Assembly (NCBI RefSeq): GCF_049445795.1
Contig: NZ_JBMSDT010000010.1
Span: forward strand, 247,060 to 311,059
Source of the DNA: Larkinella sp049445795
GTDB lineage: Bacteria > Bacteroidota > Bacteroidia > Cytophagales > Spirosomataceae
DNA: 64,000 bases
Direction of reading: 5' to 3'
Shown here: positions 34,731 to 43,160 of the stretch, piece by piece
How positions within the stretch are numbered: position 1 is the stretch's first letter
How the letters are laid out: every line of letters starts with the position of its first letter
The notes under the pieces: model-generated
Told to the model about the DNA's origin: nothing
Database searches by the model: none
What the model saw: the letters and a program-made list of their open reading frames with translations, nothing else
Position numbers and translations under genes: made by a program

Positions 34731-35783
34731 TCAAGCTCCCTGGAACTGTCGCAAAAAGCGAATGTCGTTTTCCGTATAAAGCCGCAAATCGTTGACGCCA
34801 TAACGTAATTGTGTGATCCGTTCCACTCCCATCCCAAAGGCATAACCGGTAAATTCCTCGGGATCAATACCGCAATTGCTCAATACGTTCGGATCAACCA
34901 TGCCGGAACCGGCAATTTCGACCCAGCCACTGTATTTACAAATGTTGCAACCCTTGCCATGGCAAATCTGGCAAGAGATGTCGATTTCAGCACTCGGTTC
35001 GGTAAACGGGAAGTACGACGGACGAAAACGAATTTTCACATCCTTGGCAAACATCTCCTTAACGAAGTGGTAGAGGGTATCTTTCAGGTCTTTGAACCCA
35101 ACATTTCGATCAACATACAGCCCTTCGACCTGGTGGAACATGCAGTGGGCACGGGCCGAAATAGCCTCATTGCGGTAAACCCGACCCGGCATAATCGCCC
35201 GAATCGGCCGGAATGCCGTATTCTGACGCTGATGTTCCATCAGCCGGATTTGCACGTTCGAGGTATGGGTCCGGAGCAGCAAATCGGCGGGGGCACCTTC
35301 GCTTTTCTTTTCCACAAAAAACGTATCCTGCATGTCGCGGGCCGGATGGTTATCCGGAAAATTGAGGGCTCCGAAATTATACCAATCCGATTCGATTTCG
35401 GGGCCGTCGGCCACACTAAACCCAATCCGGCCGAAGATATCAATGATCTGCTGACGAACGATAGTCAATGGATGCTGCGTCCCGTACAGGTTAGGAACAA
35501 CAGGCAACGTCAGGTCGACGGGTACCTCGATCTCTTCGTGTCGGGCATTTTCCAGCGACGTGCTGGACTCTTTAAACCGTTGTAGTGCGAAATCTTTCAG
35601 GGTATTCAACTCCTGCCCCACGGCACGCCGATCTTCCTGCGGCACCTGCTTGAGTTGTTCAAATAATTCTGCAATAATCCCTTTTCGACCAACGTAACGC
35701 AGCCGGAATTGCTCCAGATTATCTTTAGACTGGATTTCCCATTGCTCAATTTCCTGATAGATCTCCTTTACCTTATTCAGCAT
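34731..35783 (-). CDS. pheS: phenylalanyl-tRNA synthetase alpha subunit
   Basis: Class II aminoacyl-tRNA synthetase subunit that forms an alpha2-beta2 enzyme with PheT and charges tRNA-Phe. About 350 aa from ATG 35783 (the frame extends 39 nt further). Visible are the N-terminal coiled coil (about 1-85), motif 2 (PGRVYRNEAISARAHCMFHQVEGL) and motif 3 (GYAFGMGVERITQLRYG), with the Cys-rich loop CQICHGKGCNICKYSGW. pheT is not in the window. Confidence 0.97.
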   Translation of the reverse strand: MLNKVKEIYQEIEQWEIQSKDNLEQFRLRYVGRKGIIAELFEQLKQVPQEDRRAVGQELNTLKDFALQRFKESSTSLENARHEEIEVPVDLTLPVVPNLYGTQHPLTIVRQQIIDIFGRIGFSVADGPEIESDWYNFGALNFPDNHPARDMQDTFFVEKKSEGAPADLLLRTHTSNVQIRLMEHQRQNTAFRPIRAIMPGRVYRNEAISARAHCMFHQVEGLYVDRNVGFKDLKDTLYHFVKEMFAKDVKIRFRPSYFPFTEPSAEIDISCQICHGKGCNICKYSGWVEIAGSGMVDPNVLSNCGIDPEEFTGYAFGMGVERITQLRYGVNDLRLYTENDIRFLRQFQGA

Positions 35784-35996
35784 ACGATTTTTCTTCAATC
35801 CTGATCGTGCAAAGATAACCATTTACCAACTCCGTTAAACAAGGCTATTGACCGTTCATCCCGTCTGCGGTACGGTTCTTGGGAACGGTATAGCTAAACG
35901 ACGATTGATGAACTGCCTTGATTCACATGCACATACAGAGGTAAAGCGTTCATAGTCAGTCGGTATCCATTGTTACACTTTCTTACTTGATCTCTT

Positions 35997-36428
35997 ATGG
36001 AATCCATCCTGAAGGAAAATCTCTTCGACCAAGTGTCCACAAAATTCCCCAAAAGTGTGGAAAAAAAGTCCACTTCCTCAATTGCCCAAAAACTGTTGAT
36101 CCCCTTCTATGATCGCAAACGGACCATCTCGTTGGAAGAAATTGTTAGGCTGGAAGGTTCCGGGAATTACACGAATTTTTTCCTGAAAGATGGCACCCGC
36201 ATGCTGGTATCGCGTACCTTAAAAGAATACGAAGAGTTGCTGGACGGCGAAGCCTTCGTTCGTGTTCATAAATCATGCATTGTCAATTTGGGCTATGTCC
36301 GTCGGTTTTATGTCAAGAAAGAAGGCGAACTGGAACTGAACGATGGCCAGCAAGTGAAAATCTCCCGTCGCCGGGCTCAAAACTTTATGGACCGCATCCG
36401 TAATTTTCAGCCCACTCCACTCCGGTAA
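35997..36428 (+). CDS. LytTR-domain DNA-binding regulator (stand-alone)
   Basis: A 143-aa protein with a LytTR domain in the C-terminal two thirds: LEEIVRLEGSGNYTNFFLKDG, RTLKEYEELL, FVRVHKSCIVNLGYV and DGQQVKISRRR, the normal DNA-contact and fold motifs. There is no receiver domain. A second, similar regulator starts 262 nt downstream (36690), separated by a terminator. Such lone LytTR proteins bind direct repeats and usually sense nothing themselves, or work with an unlinked kinase. The start is ATG 35997. Confidence 0.9.
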   Translation: MESILKENLFDQVSTKFPKSVEKKSTSSIAQKLLIPFYDRKRTISLEEIVRLEGSGNYTNFFLKDGTRMLVSRTLKEYEELLDGEAFVRVHKSCIVNLGYVRRFYVKKEGELELNDGQQVKISRRRAQNFMDRIRNFQPTPLR

Positions 36429-36547
36429 TCCACAGTTACCGCGTATACCGCGCAGCCCGACACGGAGTATACGCAAACCGTCCATACGTAGAAATACGTG
36501 ATTGGTCAAGGAGATATACGGGAACGAATCAGACAATCTAGAACATA

Positions 36548-36610
36548 AAGGCTTGATATTCAGCCGCTTAACAATTAGTTGAGCCTCTGAATGTCAAGCC
36601 TTCTTTCTTA
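36548..36610 (+). terminator. terminator of the first LytTR gene
   Basis: AAGGCTTGATATTCAG (36548-36563) pairs with CTGAATGTCAAGCCTT (36587-36602) with one mismatch and is followed by a T-rich stretch. Confidence 0.75.
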
Positions 36611-36628
36611 GCGAACGGTCTAAAGGAT

Positions 36629-36636
36629 TAGTTTTG
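36629..36636 (+). promoter_or_regulatory. -7 element for the second LytTR gene
   Basis: TAGTTTTG is a perfect TAnnTTTG. The -33 position is weak (T-rich). The ATG lies about 54 nt downstream. Confidence 0.4.
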
Positions 36637-36689
36637 TCTTATCAGTAACAACAAAAAACGAAACAAGACACTCTAATCGCACGATCGCT

Positions 36690-37103
36690 ATGGAAACGCT
36701 CGCTTATCCTTCTACCTCGACCTTACAACCGCTGTTCCCCCGGATGTACCAGCGCAACGCCCACCGCATCGCGCTGCCTTATCTGAACCGCAACATCATG
36801 ATCTCGGTCGATGACGTGGTGAGCCTTCACGGTGAAGGAAATTACACGTTTATCACGACGCGCGACAAAAAACGGTACCTGGTTTCCAAAACATTGAAAG
36901 CCTTCGAGCAGATGCTCGATCAGTCAATGTTCCTGCGAATCCACAAATCGACGATCATCAACCTCGCTTATGTTCAGTTCAGTGTTTTTGCTACTGAGCG
37001 GATCGTTCGACTGACTGACGGGCAGGAAGTTACTATCTCTCGGCGCCGGATGAAAGAAATCAGCCAGCGGTTGAATGGCTTCATGCAATCACTTTTTAGC
37101 TGA
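36690..37103 (+). CDS. LytTR-domain DNA-binding regulator (second of tandem pair)
   Basis: A 137-aa paralogue of the 35997 gene: VDDVVSLHGEGNYTFITTRDKKRYLVSKTL, FLRIHKSTIINLAYV and DGQEVTISRRRMKEI. As in its neighbour, an N-terminal tail of about 35 residues without a known domain precedes the DNA-binding part. The two have separate promoters and terminators, so they may be differentially expressed. Target genes are not known. Confidence 0.9.
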   Translation: METLAYPSTSTLQPLFPRMYQRNAHRIALPYLNRNIMISVDDVVSLHGEGNYTFITTRDKKRYLVSKTLKAFEQMLDQSMFLRIHKSTIINLAYVQFSVFATERIVRLTDGQEVTISRRRMKEISQRLNGFMQSLFS

Positions 37104-37159
37104 TTGTTCCGATAAAATTTGTACTTATACGGTTTATTTTGGGTTAGTTGAGCAGAACA

Positions 37160-37207
37160 GCCGTTGTCGGCTCCCTTTCGGGACGGGACAACGGCATGTT
37201 TTTTTAT
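37160..37207 (+). terminator. terminator of the second LytTR gene
   Basis: GCCGTTGTC..GACAACGGC stem followed by a run of Ts. It may also serve the convergent beta-barrel gene. Confidence 0.8.
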
Positions 37208-37217
37208 CTTTATCTTC

Positions 37218-37910
37218 TTAAAAAGCAAATCCGACCGTCAGTTGCCAGAGGCTGGTTTTGGTGCTAAACCGGGCATCGTTATTCGGTGCTTCGATACCGA
37301 TCTCGGACAAATCCGACAGGTTTCCTTCGTAACGCAGATCGAGTTGAATACCGCCCAGGCTGAGTCCGGCTCCGGCCTGATAGCCAAAAACCGCCTGCTT
37401 GAACGTTTCTTCGATGGGCTGCGTGGTATATTGATTAAAAGCATCCTTCAGCTTTTTGTCTTCCGAAATCGTGAGCGACATCATCGGTCCCGCGTTCAGC
37501 CTGAGCGGCCCCAGTTTAAAACCCAGCAAAACCGGCACATCGAAGGTCGTAAAGTTGACATTGACTGACTGCGTGGCCAGCCCGGTTTGAATCAAATCAA
37601 ATTTTCCGCCTTTTGCCGAAATCAACACTTCCGGTTGCAGGTATAATTTGCGGCCAAACCGGAAAAAAGCTCCTCCAACGATTCCGGTGGTCCGGCTGTC
37701 GTTATTCCGGAAAAAATCATACACAATTTGCCCCCCGGAAGTAACCGGCACTCCGCCCGCCGTTAAACGAGGAGTTTGCAATTCGAGTGTTTTGAGTTGC
37801 GAGAAGTTAGCCCCCACCTTCAGGCCAACGGTCAGAAATTTACCACGCCCACCAAACTGCGCGTACGAAAAAGCCGGTACCAGCAGAAGAACGGCAAGAA
37901 AACGTTTCAT
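37218..37910 (-). CDS. outer-membrane beta-barrel protein (PorT-like), copy 1
   Basis: A 230-aa protein with a signal peptide (to about residue 17, FSYAQ) and alternating hydrophobic strands, ending in an aromatic residue (QLTVGFAF), as expected for an outer-membrane barrel. Similar in size, strand pattern and internal words (FRFGRKLYLQPEVLISAKGGKF, PLRLNAGPMMS) to the gene at 38081. Function is probably structural or transport; family members have no assigned role. Start ATG 37910. Confidence 0.85.
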   Translation of the reverse strand: MKRFLAVLLLVPAFSYAQFGGRGKFLTVGLKVGANFSQLKTLELQTPRLTAGGVPVTSGGQIVYDFFRNNDSRTTGIVGGAFFRFGRKLYLQPEVLISAKGGKFDLIQTGLATQSVNVNFTTFDVPVLLGFKLGPLRLNAGPMMSLTISEDKKLKDAFNQYTTQPIEETFKQAVFGYQAGAGLSLGGIQLDLRYEGNLSDLSEIGIEAPNNDARFSTKTSLWQLTVGFAF

Positions 37911-38010
37911 CAGTATTGTTTTTTAGTAAATGAAAAATAGACCGAAAGGTAGTAGCCAGGACTTATTTTCCGTTCAAATTGTGTGCAAACGGTAGTGAAT
38001 GACAATGGTC

Positions 38011-38061
38011 ATTTAACAAAAAGCCCCACAGGTTCAGCGCAACGTCTGAGCCTGCGGGGCT
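38011..38061 (-). terminator. terminator of the second beta-barrel gene
   Basis: AGCCCCACAGGTTCAG (38022-38037) pairs with CTGAGCCTGCGGGGCT (38046-38061); on the minus strand it is followed by TTTTTGTT. Confidence 0.82.
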
Positions 38062-38080
38062 ACCCGATCAAATCCGTTAT

Positions 38081-38773
38081 TTAAAATAACCGCATGGCTA
38101 GTGTTACCTGCCACGATTTCAACCGCTGGCTGAATTGCTCGGAGTCGGCATCATTCCCCAGATTGACGGCGGAAACATCGGATAGACTGCCCTCCCGCCG
38201 AACGTCGATCCCAAACCGCCCGAGGTCCAGGCCCACGCCAAGCTGGTAGCCATAGGAAGCTCTGGCGAGGGCATTATTAAGACTGCCGGATGTATAATCG
38301 CGCAGGGCATCCCGCAATTTCTGATCATCGCTGACCCGGAATGAAAGAATCGGCCCGGCTACGACCCGGATGGGTCCGCCTTTCAGGCCGAGCAATAAAG
38401 GCACATCGAAATTGGTCGTTCGGATCGAAACCGTTTCTTTCGTGGGTTGCCCATCAACATCCCGAACAATTTCAAACGAGCCCCCTTTCGACGACACCAG
38501 CAACTCGGGCTGAATGTACAGGTTGCGCCCGAATCGAGTGTAAATACCGTAGGCCCAGCCGGTTTTGCTGTCGAAGCTCTCCCGCAGGTTATCCCGAATG
38601 ACCTGGCCGCTGACATTCACCTGGGGGGTGCCGTTGGCGTTCAGCCGGGTCGTCACGAAGTCACCCATCGTAAATTTCGACAGATTGACCCCGCCCTTGA
38701 TCCCAATGCTGAACTGGGCGAACGTCAGGGCTGGTAAACACAGTACCAAACCCAAAAGAAGGATTTTTTTCAT
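38081..38773 (-). CDS. outer-membrane beta-barrel protein (PorT-like), copy 2
   Basis: A tandem paralogue of the 37218 gene, 230 aa, signal peptide to about residue 19 (LTFAQ). It shares RFGRNLYIQPELLVSSKGGSF, the GPIRVVAGPILSF strand and the C-terminal aromatic ending. It has its own terminator, so the two are separate transcripts. An element like the box of the secreted-protein promoters lies at 38815-38830 upstream of it. Role unknown. Confidence 0.85.
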   Translation of the reverse strand: MKKILLLGLVLCLPALTFAQFSIGIKGGVNLSKFTMGDFVTTRLNANGTPQVNVSGQVIRDNLRESFDSKTGWAYGIYTRFGRNLYIQPELLVSSKGGSFEIVRDVDGQPTKETVSIRTTNFDVPLLLGLKGGPIRVVAGPILSFRVSDDQKLRDALRDYTSGSLNNALARASYGYQLGVGLDLGRFGIDVRREGSLSDVSAVNLGNDADSEQFSQRLKSWQVTLAMRLF

Positions 38774-38814
38774 GTAGATGATCAGTTAGAATGAATGGAT
38801 AACGAGAACGGTGG

Positions 38815-38830
38815 TTAGAGTACTATGTAA
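38815..38830. promoter_or_regulatory. partial copy of the 20.5/42.9-kb upstream box
   Basis: TTAGAGTACTATGTAA on the plus strand is close to TTAAAGTACTATGTAT in the box region upstream of the 20055 gene. It lies between the divergent beta-barrel and radA genes. The leading GACCG is not conserved. Confidence 0.3.
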
Positions 38831-38974
38831 AGCCGGTTTTTTTTCGTATATTGTTACTAAACGTGTATACCACGTTCTTTGCAAATCTGGTTTTCAGGCA
38901 AGACACGCAACGGCGGTTTGTCCCCTACCCGCCCATGCACCCTGCTTAGAAGCCCGATTGTAACCAAAGGTTTA

Positions 38975-40348
38975 ATGGCTAAAACAAAAACAACTTTTTT
39001 CTGTCAGAATTGTGGCCATCAGGCCCCCAAATGGCTTGGTCGGTGCCCGGCCTGTGGCGAATGGAATACGTTTGTGGAAGAGGTTCTGACGAAGGATGAG
39101 CCTTCGCCGGGCAACTGGCGCTCCACCGCTACGCCCAAAACGGCGGCCAAACCCAAAGCCATTCATGCAATCAATTACGAGGAGCAGGAGCGCGTCCTGA
39201 CACCCGATGCCGAGCTGAACCGAGTGCTGGGGGGCGGTATCGTTCCCGGCTCCCTGGTGTTGATCGGCGGAGAGCCGGGTATTGGGAAGTCAACGCTGTT
39301 GCTGCAAATTGCGCTCGGTTTGACCGACACGCGGGTGTTATACGTTTCGGGGGAGGAAAGCGAACAGCAGATCAAGATGCGCGCCGAACGGCTGCCCGTC
39401 CCCGTTAGTGATTGTTACATCATGACGGAAACCTCGACCCAGAACATCTTCCGGACCGTCGAACATTTCGAGCCCGAAGTCCTGATCATCGACTCCATCC
39501 AGACCATGAATTCTTCGCTCGTCGAATCCGGGTCCGGCAGCGTTTCGCAGGTCCGGGAGTGTACGGCCGAATTCATGAAATACGCCAAGGAAAGCGGCAC
39601 GCCGGTTTTCCTGGTTGGGCACATCACGAAAGAAGGTTCGCTGGCCGGTCCGAAAGTACTCGAACACATGGTCGATACGGTGCTAACCTTCGAAGGCGAC
39701 CGGCACACGACGTACCGGATTTTGCGAACGACCAAAAACCGCTTCGGCAGCACCTCCGAACTGGGGATTTACGAGATGCAGGGCACCGGCTTACGGCAGG
39801 TGACCAACCCGTCGGAAATTCTGATTTCACAGCGCGACGAAGCCCTGAGCGGGGTGGCCATCGGCTCGATGATGGAAGGAAACCGCCCGTTACTCATTGA
39901 AATTCAGGCCTTGGTGAGCGTAGCGAACTACGGCACTCCGCAACGGAGCAGCACCGGCTTCGATGCCAAGCGGTTGCAGATGTTGTTGGCCGTTCTGGAA
40001 AAACGAGGGGGATTCCGACTCGGCCAGCAGGACGTGTTTCTGAACGTCGCCGGTGGCCTTAAAGTTGAGGACCCGGCCATCGATTTGTCGGTCTGTGCTG
40101 CCATTGTGTCGAGTTATGAGGACATTGCGATTTCGCCGTCCATCGCCTTTGCGGCCGAGGTGGGCCTGGGTGGTGAGGTGCGGGCCATCAACCGGGTCGA
40201 AGCGCGAATTTTGGAAGCAGAGAAGCTCGGTTTCAAACAGATCTTCATCTCCAAGTACAATACCAAAGGCTTGGATACCAGTAGCTTTAAGATCAAAATC
40301 AGGCCCGTCAGCAAACTTGACGAAGTTTTTCAGGGGGTTTTGATGTAA
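38975..40348 (+). CDS. radA: DNA repair protein RadA
   Basis: RecA-like ATPase that helps branch migration and processing of recombination intermediates. About 457 aa from ATG 38975; earlier in-frame codons lack a sensible start. Zinc finger CQNCGHQAPKWLGRCPACGEW, Walker A GEPGIGKST, the RadA-specific KNRFGSTSELGIYEM (KNRFG motif) and a C-terminal Lon-protease-like domain (DVFLNVAGGLKVEDPAIDL) are all in place. Followed by a clear terminator. Confidence 0.97.
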   Translation: MAKTKTTFFCQNCGHQAPKWLGRCPACGEWNTFVEEVLTKDEPSPGNWRSTATPKTAAKPKAIHAINYEEQERVLTPDAELNRVLGGGIVPGSLVLIGGEPGIGKSTLLLQIALGLTDTRVLYVSGEESEQQIKMRAERLPVPVSDCYIMTETSTQNIFRTVEHFEPEVLIIDSIQTMNSSLVESGSGSVSQVRECTAEFMKYAKESGTPVFLVGHITKEGSLAGPKVLEHMVDTVLTFEGDRHTTYRILRTTKNRFGSTSELGIYEMQGTGLRQVTNPSEILISQRDEALSGVAIGSMMEGNRPLLIEIQALVSVANYGTPQRSSTGFDAKRLQMLLAVLEKRGGFRLGQQDVFLNVAGGLKVEDPAIDLSVCAAIVSSYEDIAISPSIAFAAEVGLGGEVRAINRVEARILEAEKLGFKQIFISKYNTKGLDTSSFKIKIRPVSKLDEVFQGVLM

Positions 40349-40354
40349 AAAAAT

Positions 40355-40408
40355 GGTTCAGAAACCCGATAGCTTACCATAGTTGTCGGGTTTCTGAACC
40401 GATTTTTG
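40355..40408 (+). terminator. radA terminator
   Basis: GGTTCAGAAACCCGAT (40355-40370) pairs with GTCGGGTTTCTGAACC (40385-40400) and is followed by GATTTTTG. Confidence 0.85.
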
Positions 40409-40450
40409 TGGAAATTAGGGGCTGTTCCTGAAAACCGTCTCCACATTAGT

Positions 40451-41398
40451 ATGACCAACGAAACGCTCCCGGCCGACCTGACCGATAAACTCCATCAACT
40501 CGCTGAAAAATACGCGGCTATGGGCCAGGATTTGTCGGCTTACCTGGAAGGACTGTTGCAGGCCGATTACCTGACCTACTGGGATTACATTCACCTGGAA
40601 ACCCTGTTATCGCTCCAGAATCCGCGCACGGCCTACCCCGATGAACTGATTTTTATTACGTATCACCAAAGCACCGAACTGTATTTCAAGCTGATTTTGC
40701 ACGAAGTCCATCAGATTGCCTACCATCCGGCCCTGACGGCTCAGTTCTTCGCCGAACGGCTGCAACGTATCAACCGCTATTTCGAACTGCTGGAGAATTC
40801 GTATGCCGTCATGATCGACGGCATGGAGAAAGAACAATTTCTGAAATTCAGGATGGCCCTGCTACCGTCAAGCGGTTTTCAATCCGTGCAGTTTCGGGAA
40901 ATCGAAATCGTCTCGACGGATTTCGTTCGTTTGCTGGCCGGTGATTTTCCCGCCAAAACCGATCCGGAGCAATCCGTGGCCAACTGGTTCCCATTCCTGT
41001 ATTGGCTGGCTGGTGCTACAGAATTAGCTACCCAGCAGAAAACCCTGACGCTGAAGCAGTTTGAAAGTCATTACACCGACCGGCTCATCCGGCTCGCCGA
41101 CGAATACCGAAGTCGCAACCTTTGGCAACGGTTCCTTCAAGTCCGGCAAACCGGCGAAGAAACCGATGCATTGATCGCTCAGCTCCGCGAATACGACCAC
41201 CGGCTTAACGTCCGCTGGAAATCGCTGCACCTCCGATCGGCCATGCGGTATTTGCACCGAAATACCGACGAAATCAAAACCACCGGCGGAACCAACTGGC
41301 AAAAATACCTTCCTCCCCGCGAACAAAAACGTATATTTTATCCGGAACTCTGGTCCGAAACGGAACAAAGGGAATGGGGCAGGATGAACAGATCATGA
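40451..41398 (+). CDS. kynA: tryptophan 2,3-dioxygenase
   Basis: Heme enzyme for the first step of kynurenine-route tryptophan breakdown. About 315 aa from ATG 40451 (the frame starts 45 nt earlier). Motifs: YWDYIHLETLLSLQNPRT, DELIFITYHQSTELYFKLILHEV and the C-terminal TGGTNWQKYLPP, corresponding to the substrate-binding GTGG loop. A histidine in RWKSLHLRSAMRYL is the likely heme ligand. No kynurenine-pathway partners are adjacent; the next gene is an unrelated TIM-barrel protein. Confidence 0.93.
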   Translation: MTNETLPADLTDKLHQLAEKYAAMGQDLSAYLEGLLQADYLTYWDYIHLETLLSLQNPRTAYPDELIFITYHQSTELYFKLILHEVHQIAYHPALTAQFFAERLQRINRYFELLENSYAVMIDGMEKEQFLKFRMALLPSSGFQSVQFREIEIVSTDFVRLLAGDFPAKTDPEQSVANWFPFLYWLAGATELATQQKTLTLKQFESHYTDRLIRLADEYRSRNLWQRFLQVRQTGEETDALIAQLREYDHRLNVRWKSLHLRSAMRYLHRNTDEIKTTGGTNWQKYLPPREQKRIFYPELWSETEQREWGRMNRS

Positions 41399-41548
41399 TA
41401 AACGGTTCCTCTGGTTCGCCAGGCCGATGAAGGAAGGATAGGCCAAAATGTCACCGGATTGCTTCTGTTCCTTACGCCATTGCATAGCCGTTTGATGGCC
41501 GAACCACGAAGTTTTTTACTTTTACGCCGACTTACTAAATTCTTAACT

Positions 41549-42397
41549 ATGTTACGCATCAAAAATCTGCTGCTGGTCGCGGGCCTGCTGGCTGTCAGTA
41601 CCCTCACCTCGGTCGCCCAACGCAATCCGGAAGATAAAGCCGGCTGGAAACTGGGAGCCCAATCTTACTCGTTCCGGCTCTTCACCTTCGCCGAAGCCCT
41701 CCGCAAAATCGATAGCTGCGGCCTCAAGTATGTGGAAGCATTTCCCGGCCAGACCATCGGGGGCGGCATTGAAGGCAAAATGGACTACAAAATGGATGCC
41801 GCCACCCGGCAGGCCGTCAAAAAACTGGTGAAAGATAAGGGATTGACGCTGGCCGCATTTGGCGTCGTCAATGCGCCGACGGAAGCCGATTGGAAGCAAC
41901 TTTTTGAGTTTGCCAAAGACATGGGCATCACCAACATCAATACCGAACCCAAAGTCGAGCAGATTCCGTACATTGCCCGGTTAGCCGACGAATACAAGGT
42001 CAATGTGGCGCTTCACAACCACCCCAAACCGTCGCATTACTGGCACCCGGACTCCGTTTTGGCAGTAATTGGTACCAGCAAATATGTGGGTTCCTGCGCC
42101 GACATCGGCCACTGGGTCCGGTCGGGGCTGGACCCGGTCGATTGCCTGAAAAAACTAAATGGCCACATTCTGGGAATGCACTTTAAGGATGTAAAGAAAG
42201 ATACACCGGACGGGAAGTACCACGATGTTATCTGGGGAACTGGCGACTGCAAAGTGGACGCGGTCATTGCCGAACTGAAACGCCAGCGCTTCAAAGGCCC
42301 TATATCGGTGGAATATGAATACCACTGGGAAAACAACGGGCCGGAAATTGCCGAAAGCGTGAAGTATTTCCGAAGTGCCTACAACAAGGTTCAGTAA
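41549..42397 (+). CDS. exported sugar phosphate isomerase/epimerase-like TIM barrel
   Basis: A 282-aa protein from ATG 41549, which starts a signal peptide (LLLVAGLLAVSTLTSVAQ). AP-endonuclease-2-like xylose-isomerase fold: SYSFRLFTFAEALRKI, VEAFPGQ, INTEPKVEQ, VALHNHPKPSHYW, GSCADIGHW, LGMHFKDV and ISVEYEYHWE carry the Glu/His/Asp residues expected for metal binding. Such exported isomerase-like proteins are common in Bacteroidetes and often act on sugar derivatives. The substrate is unknown. Ends at a strong terminator. Confidence 0.88.
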   Translation: MLRIKNLLLVAGLLAVSTLTSVAQRNPEDKAGWKLGAQSYSFRLFTFAEALRKIDSCGLKYVEAFPGQTIGGGIEGKMDYKMDAATRQAVKKLVKDKGLTLAAFGVVNAPTEADWKQLFEFAKDMGITNINTEPKVEQIPYIARLADEYKVNVALHNHPKPSHYWHPDSVLAVIGTSKYVGSCADIGHWVRSGLDPVDCLKKLNGHILGMHFKDVKKDTPDGKYHDVIWGTGDCKVDAVIAELKRQRFKGPISVEYEYHWENNGPEIAESVKYFRSAYNKVQ

Positions 42398-42403
42398 GAT
42401 GCA

Positions 42404-42437
42404 AAGAGCCCCGGTCTCGCGATCGGGGCTCTTTTTT
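42404..42437 (+). terminator. terminator of the TIM-barrel gene
   Basis: AGAGCCCCG-GTCTCGCGAT-CGGGGCTCT stem followed by six Ts. Confidence 0.9.
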
Positions 42438-42460
42438 CAGGTGTGGAAAATGCCGGATTA

Positions 42461-42847
42461 TCAGCGCAACGAAATCGAACGCTCAGGTTGTACCGGTTTT
42501 TTAGTTTGCAGGTTCACTTCTTTGACAACTTTCGAAGCACCATCGCTGACCACCACCTGGTAAGTTCCGTCTTGTAATTCACTCATATCGAAACGGGTAC
42601 GGGTTGTCGTTTCATTTTTGTTCAAGTGATAGGTTGCCAGGATAACACCCGAGCGGTCCAGCAGTACTACATCCAGGGCAGTGCCTTTTTCTTTGGCTAC
42701 GATGACGTTTACTTTGGCTGATTCAGAAGAAGGATACAATCCTACCTGATAAGCAGTGCCGGTTTTTTCGTTGTCTGTGTTGGCAAATGTTACGGTTGAA
42801 GCGCTAACTGCCAGCGCAACGAGTACGGAAGAAATAAATGATTTCAT
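42461..42847 (-). CDS. small secreted protein consisting of a T9SS C-terminal-domain-like beta-sandwich (paralogue)
   Basis: A 128-aa paralogue of the 20055 gene. After a signal peptide (about 1-22) comes LYPSSESAKVNVIVAKEKG, LDVVLLDRSGVILATYHL, then LQDGTYQVVVSDGASKVVKEVNLQ. It resembles a free-standing type IX sorting domain with no cargo. The promoter region is conserved with that of its paralogue despite a 22-kb separation and low protein identity outside the core. Function unknown. Confidence 0.72.
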   Translation of the reverse strand: MKSFISSVLVALAVSASTVTFANTDNEKTGTAYQVGLYPSSESAKVNVIVAKEKGTALDVVLLDRSGVILATYHLNKNETTTRTRFDMSELQDGTYQVVVSDGASKVVKEVNLQTKKPVQPERSISLR

Positions 42848-42902
42848 GGTGTGTGTGTTTTAAGTGTTCTGATTTGTTGTTGTTTTGTCCTTATTGACGA
42901 TT

Positions 42903-42954
42903 CAAAGGTAGCAGCATAAACCATTTCGGACCGAACGATAGTACGCTAACGGTC
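42903..42954 (-). promoter_or_regulatory. promoter with conserved upstream box (paralogue of 20514-20565)
   Basis: Minus strand: TACCTTTG (42910-42903), 27 nt, then the box GACCGTTAGCGTACTAT (42954-42938). Same order and spacing as upstream of the 20055 gene, 15/17 in the box. The -33 TTTG is again missing. A second GTT-containing half (ATCGTTCGG) overlaps its downstream end. Confidence 0.6.
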
Positions 42955-43160
42955 GGTTCGCCCTGCCGAACGGCTTCTAAAAAGGATGAGTAATTAAACG
43001 GCAAATCGCCATTCATAAAAATAACAGACAGATTATCAACATCTTACAAAATAACAAATTCTACAGAAAATCGTAATGGCATATAATAACCCAACGGTTT
43101 TCGGCAATCTGACCAAAGACTATTGCTTCACTTTCGGTTTTCTCAAAATATAATTTTAGT
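42955..43160. other. AT-rich divergent spacer
   Basis: The rest of the gap upstream of the secreted protein and the pgeF-like gene. AT-rich from about 43000; no repeats or ORFs recognised. Confidence 0.4.

Noticed and set aside
36548..36610. Possible small RNA gene between the two LytTR genes
   Set aside because: The single stem with a T-rich end is explained by a terminator of the first gene; no promoter fits a separate transcript.
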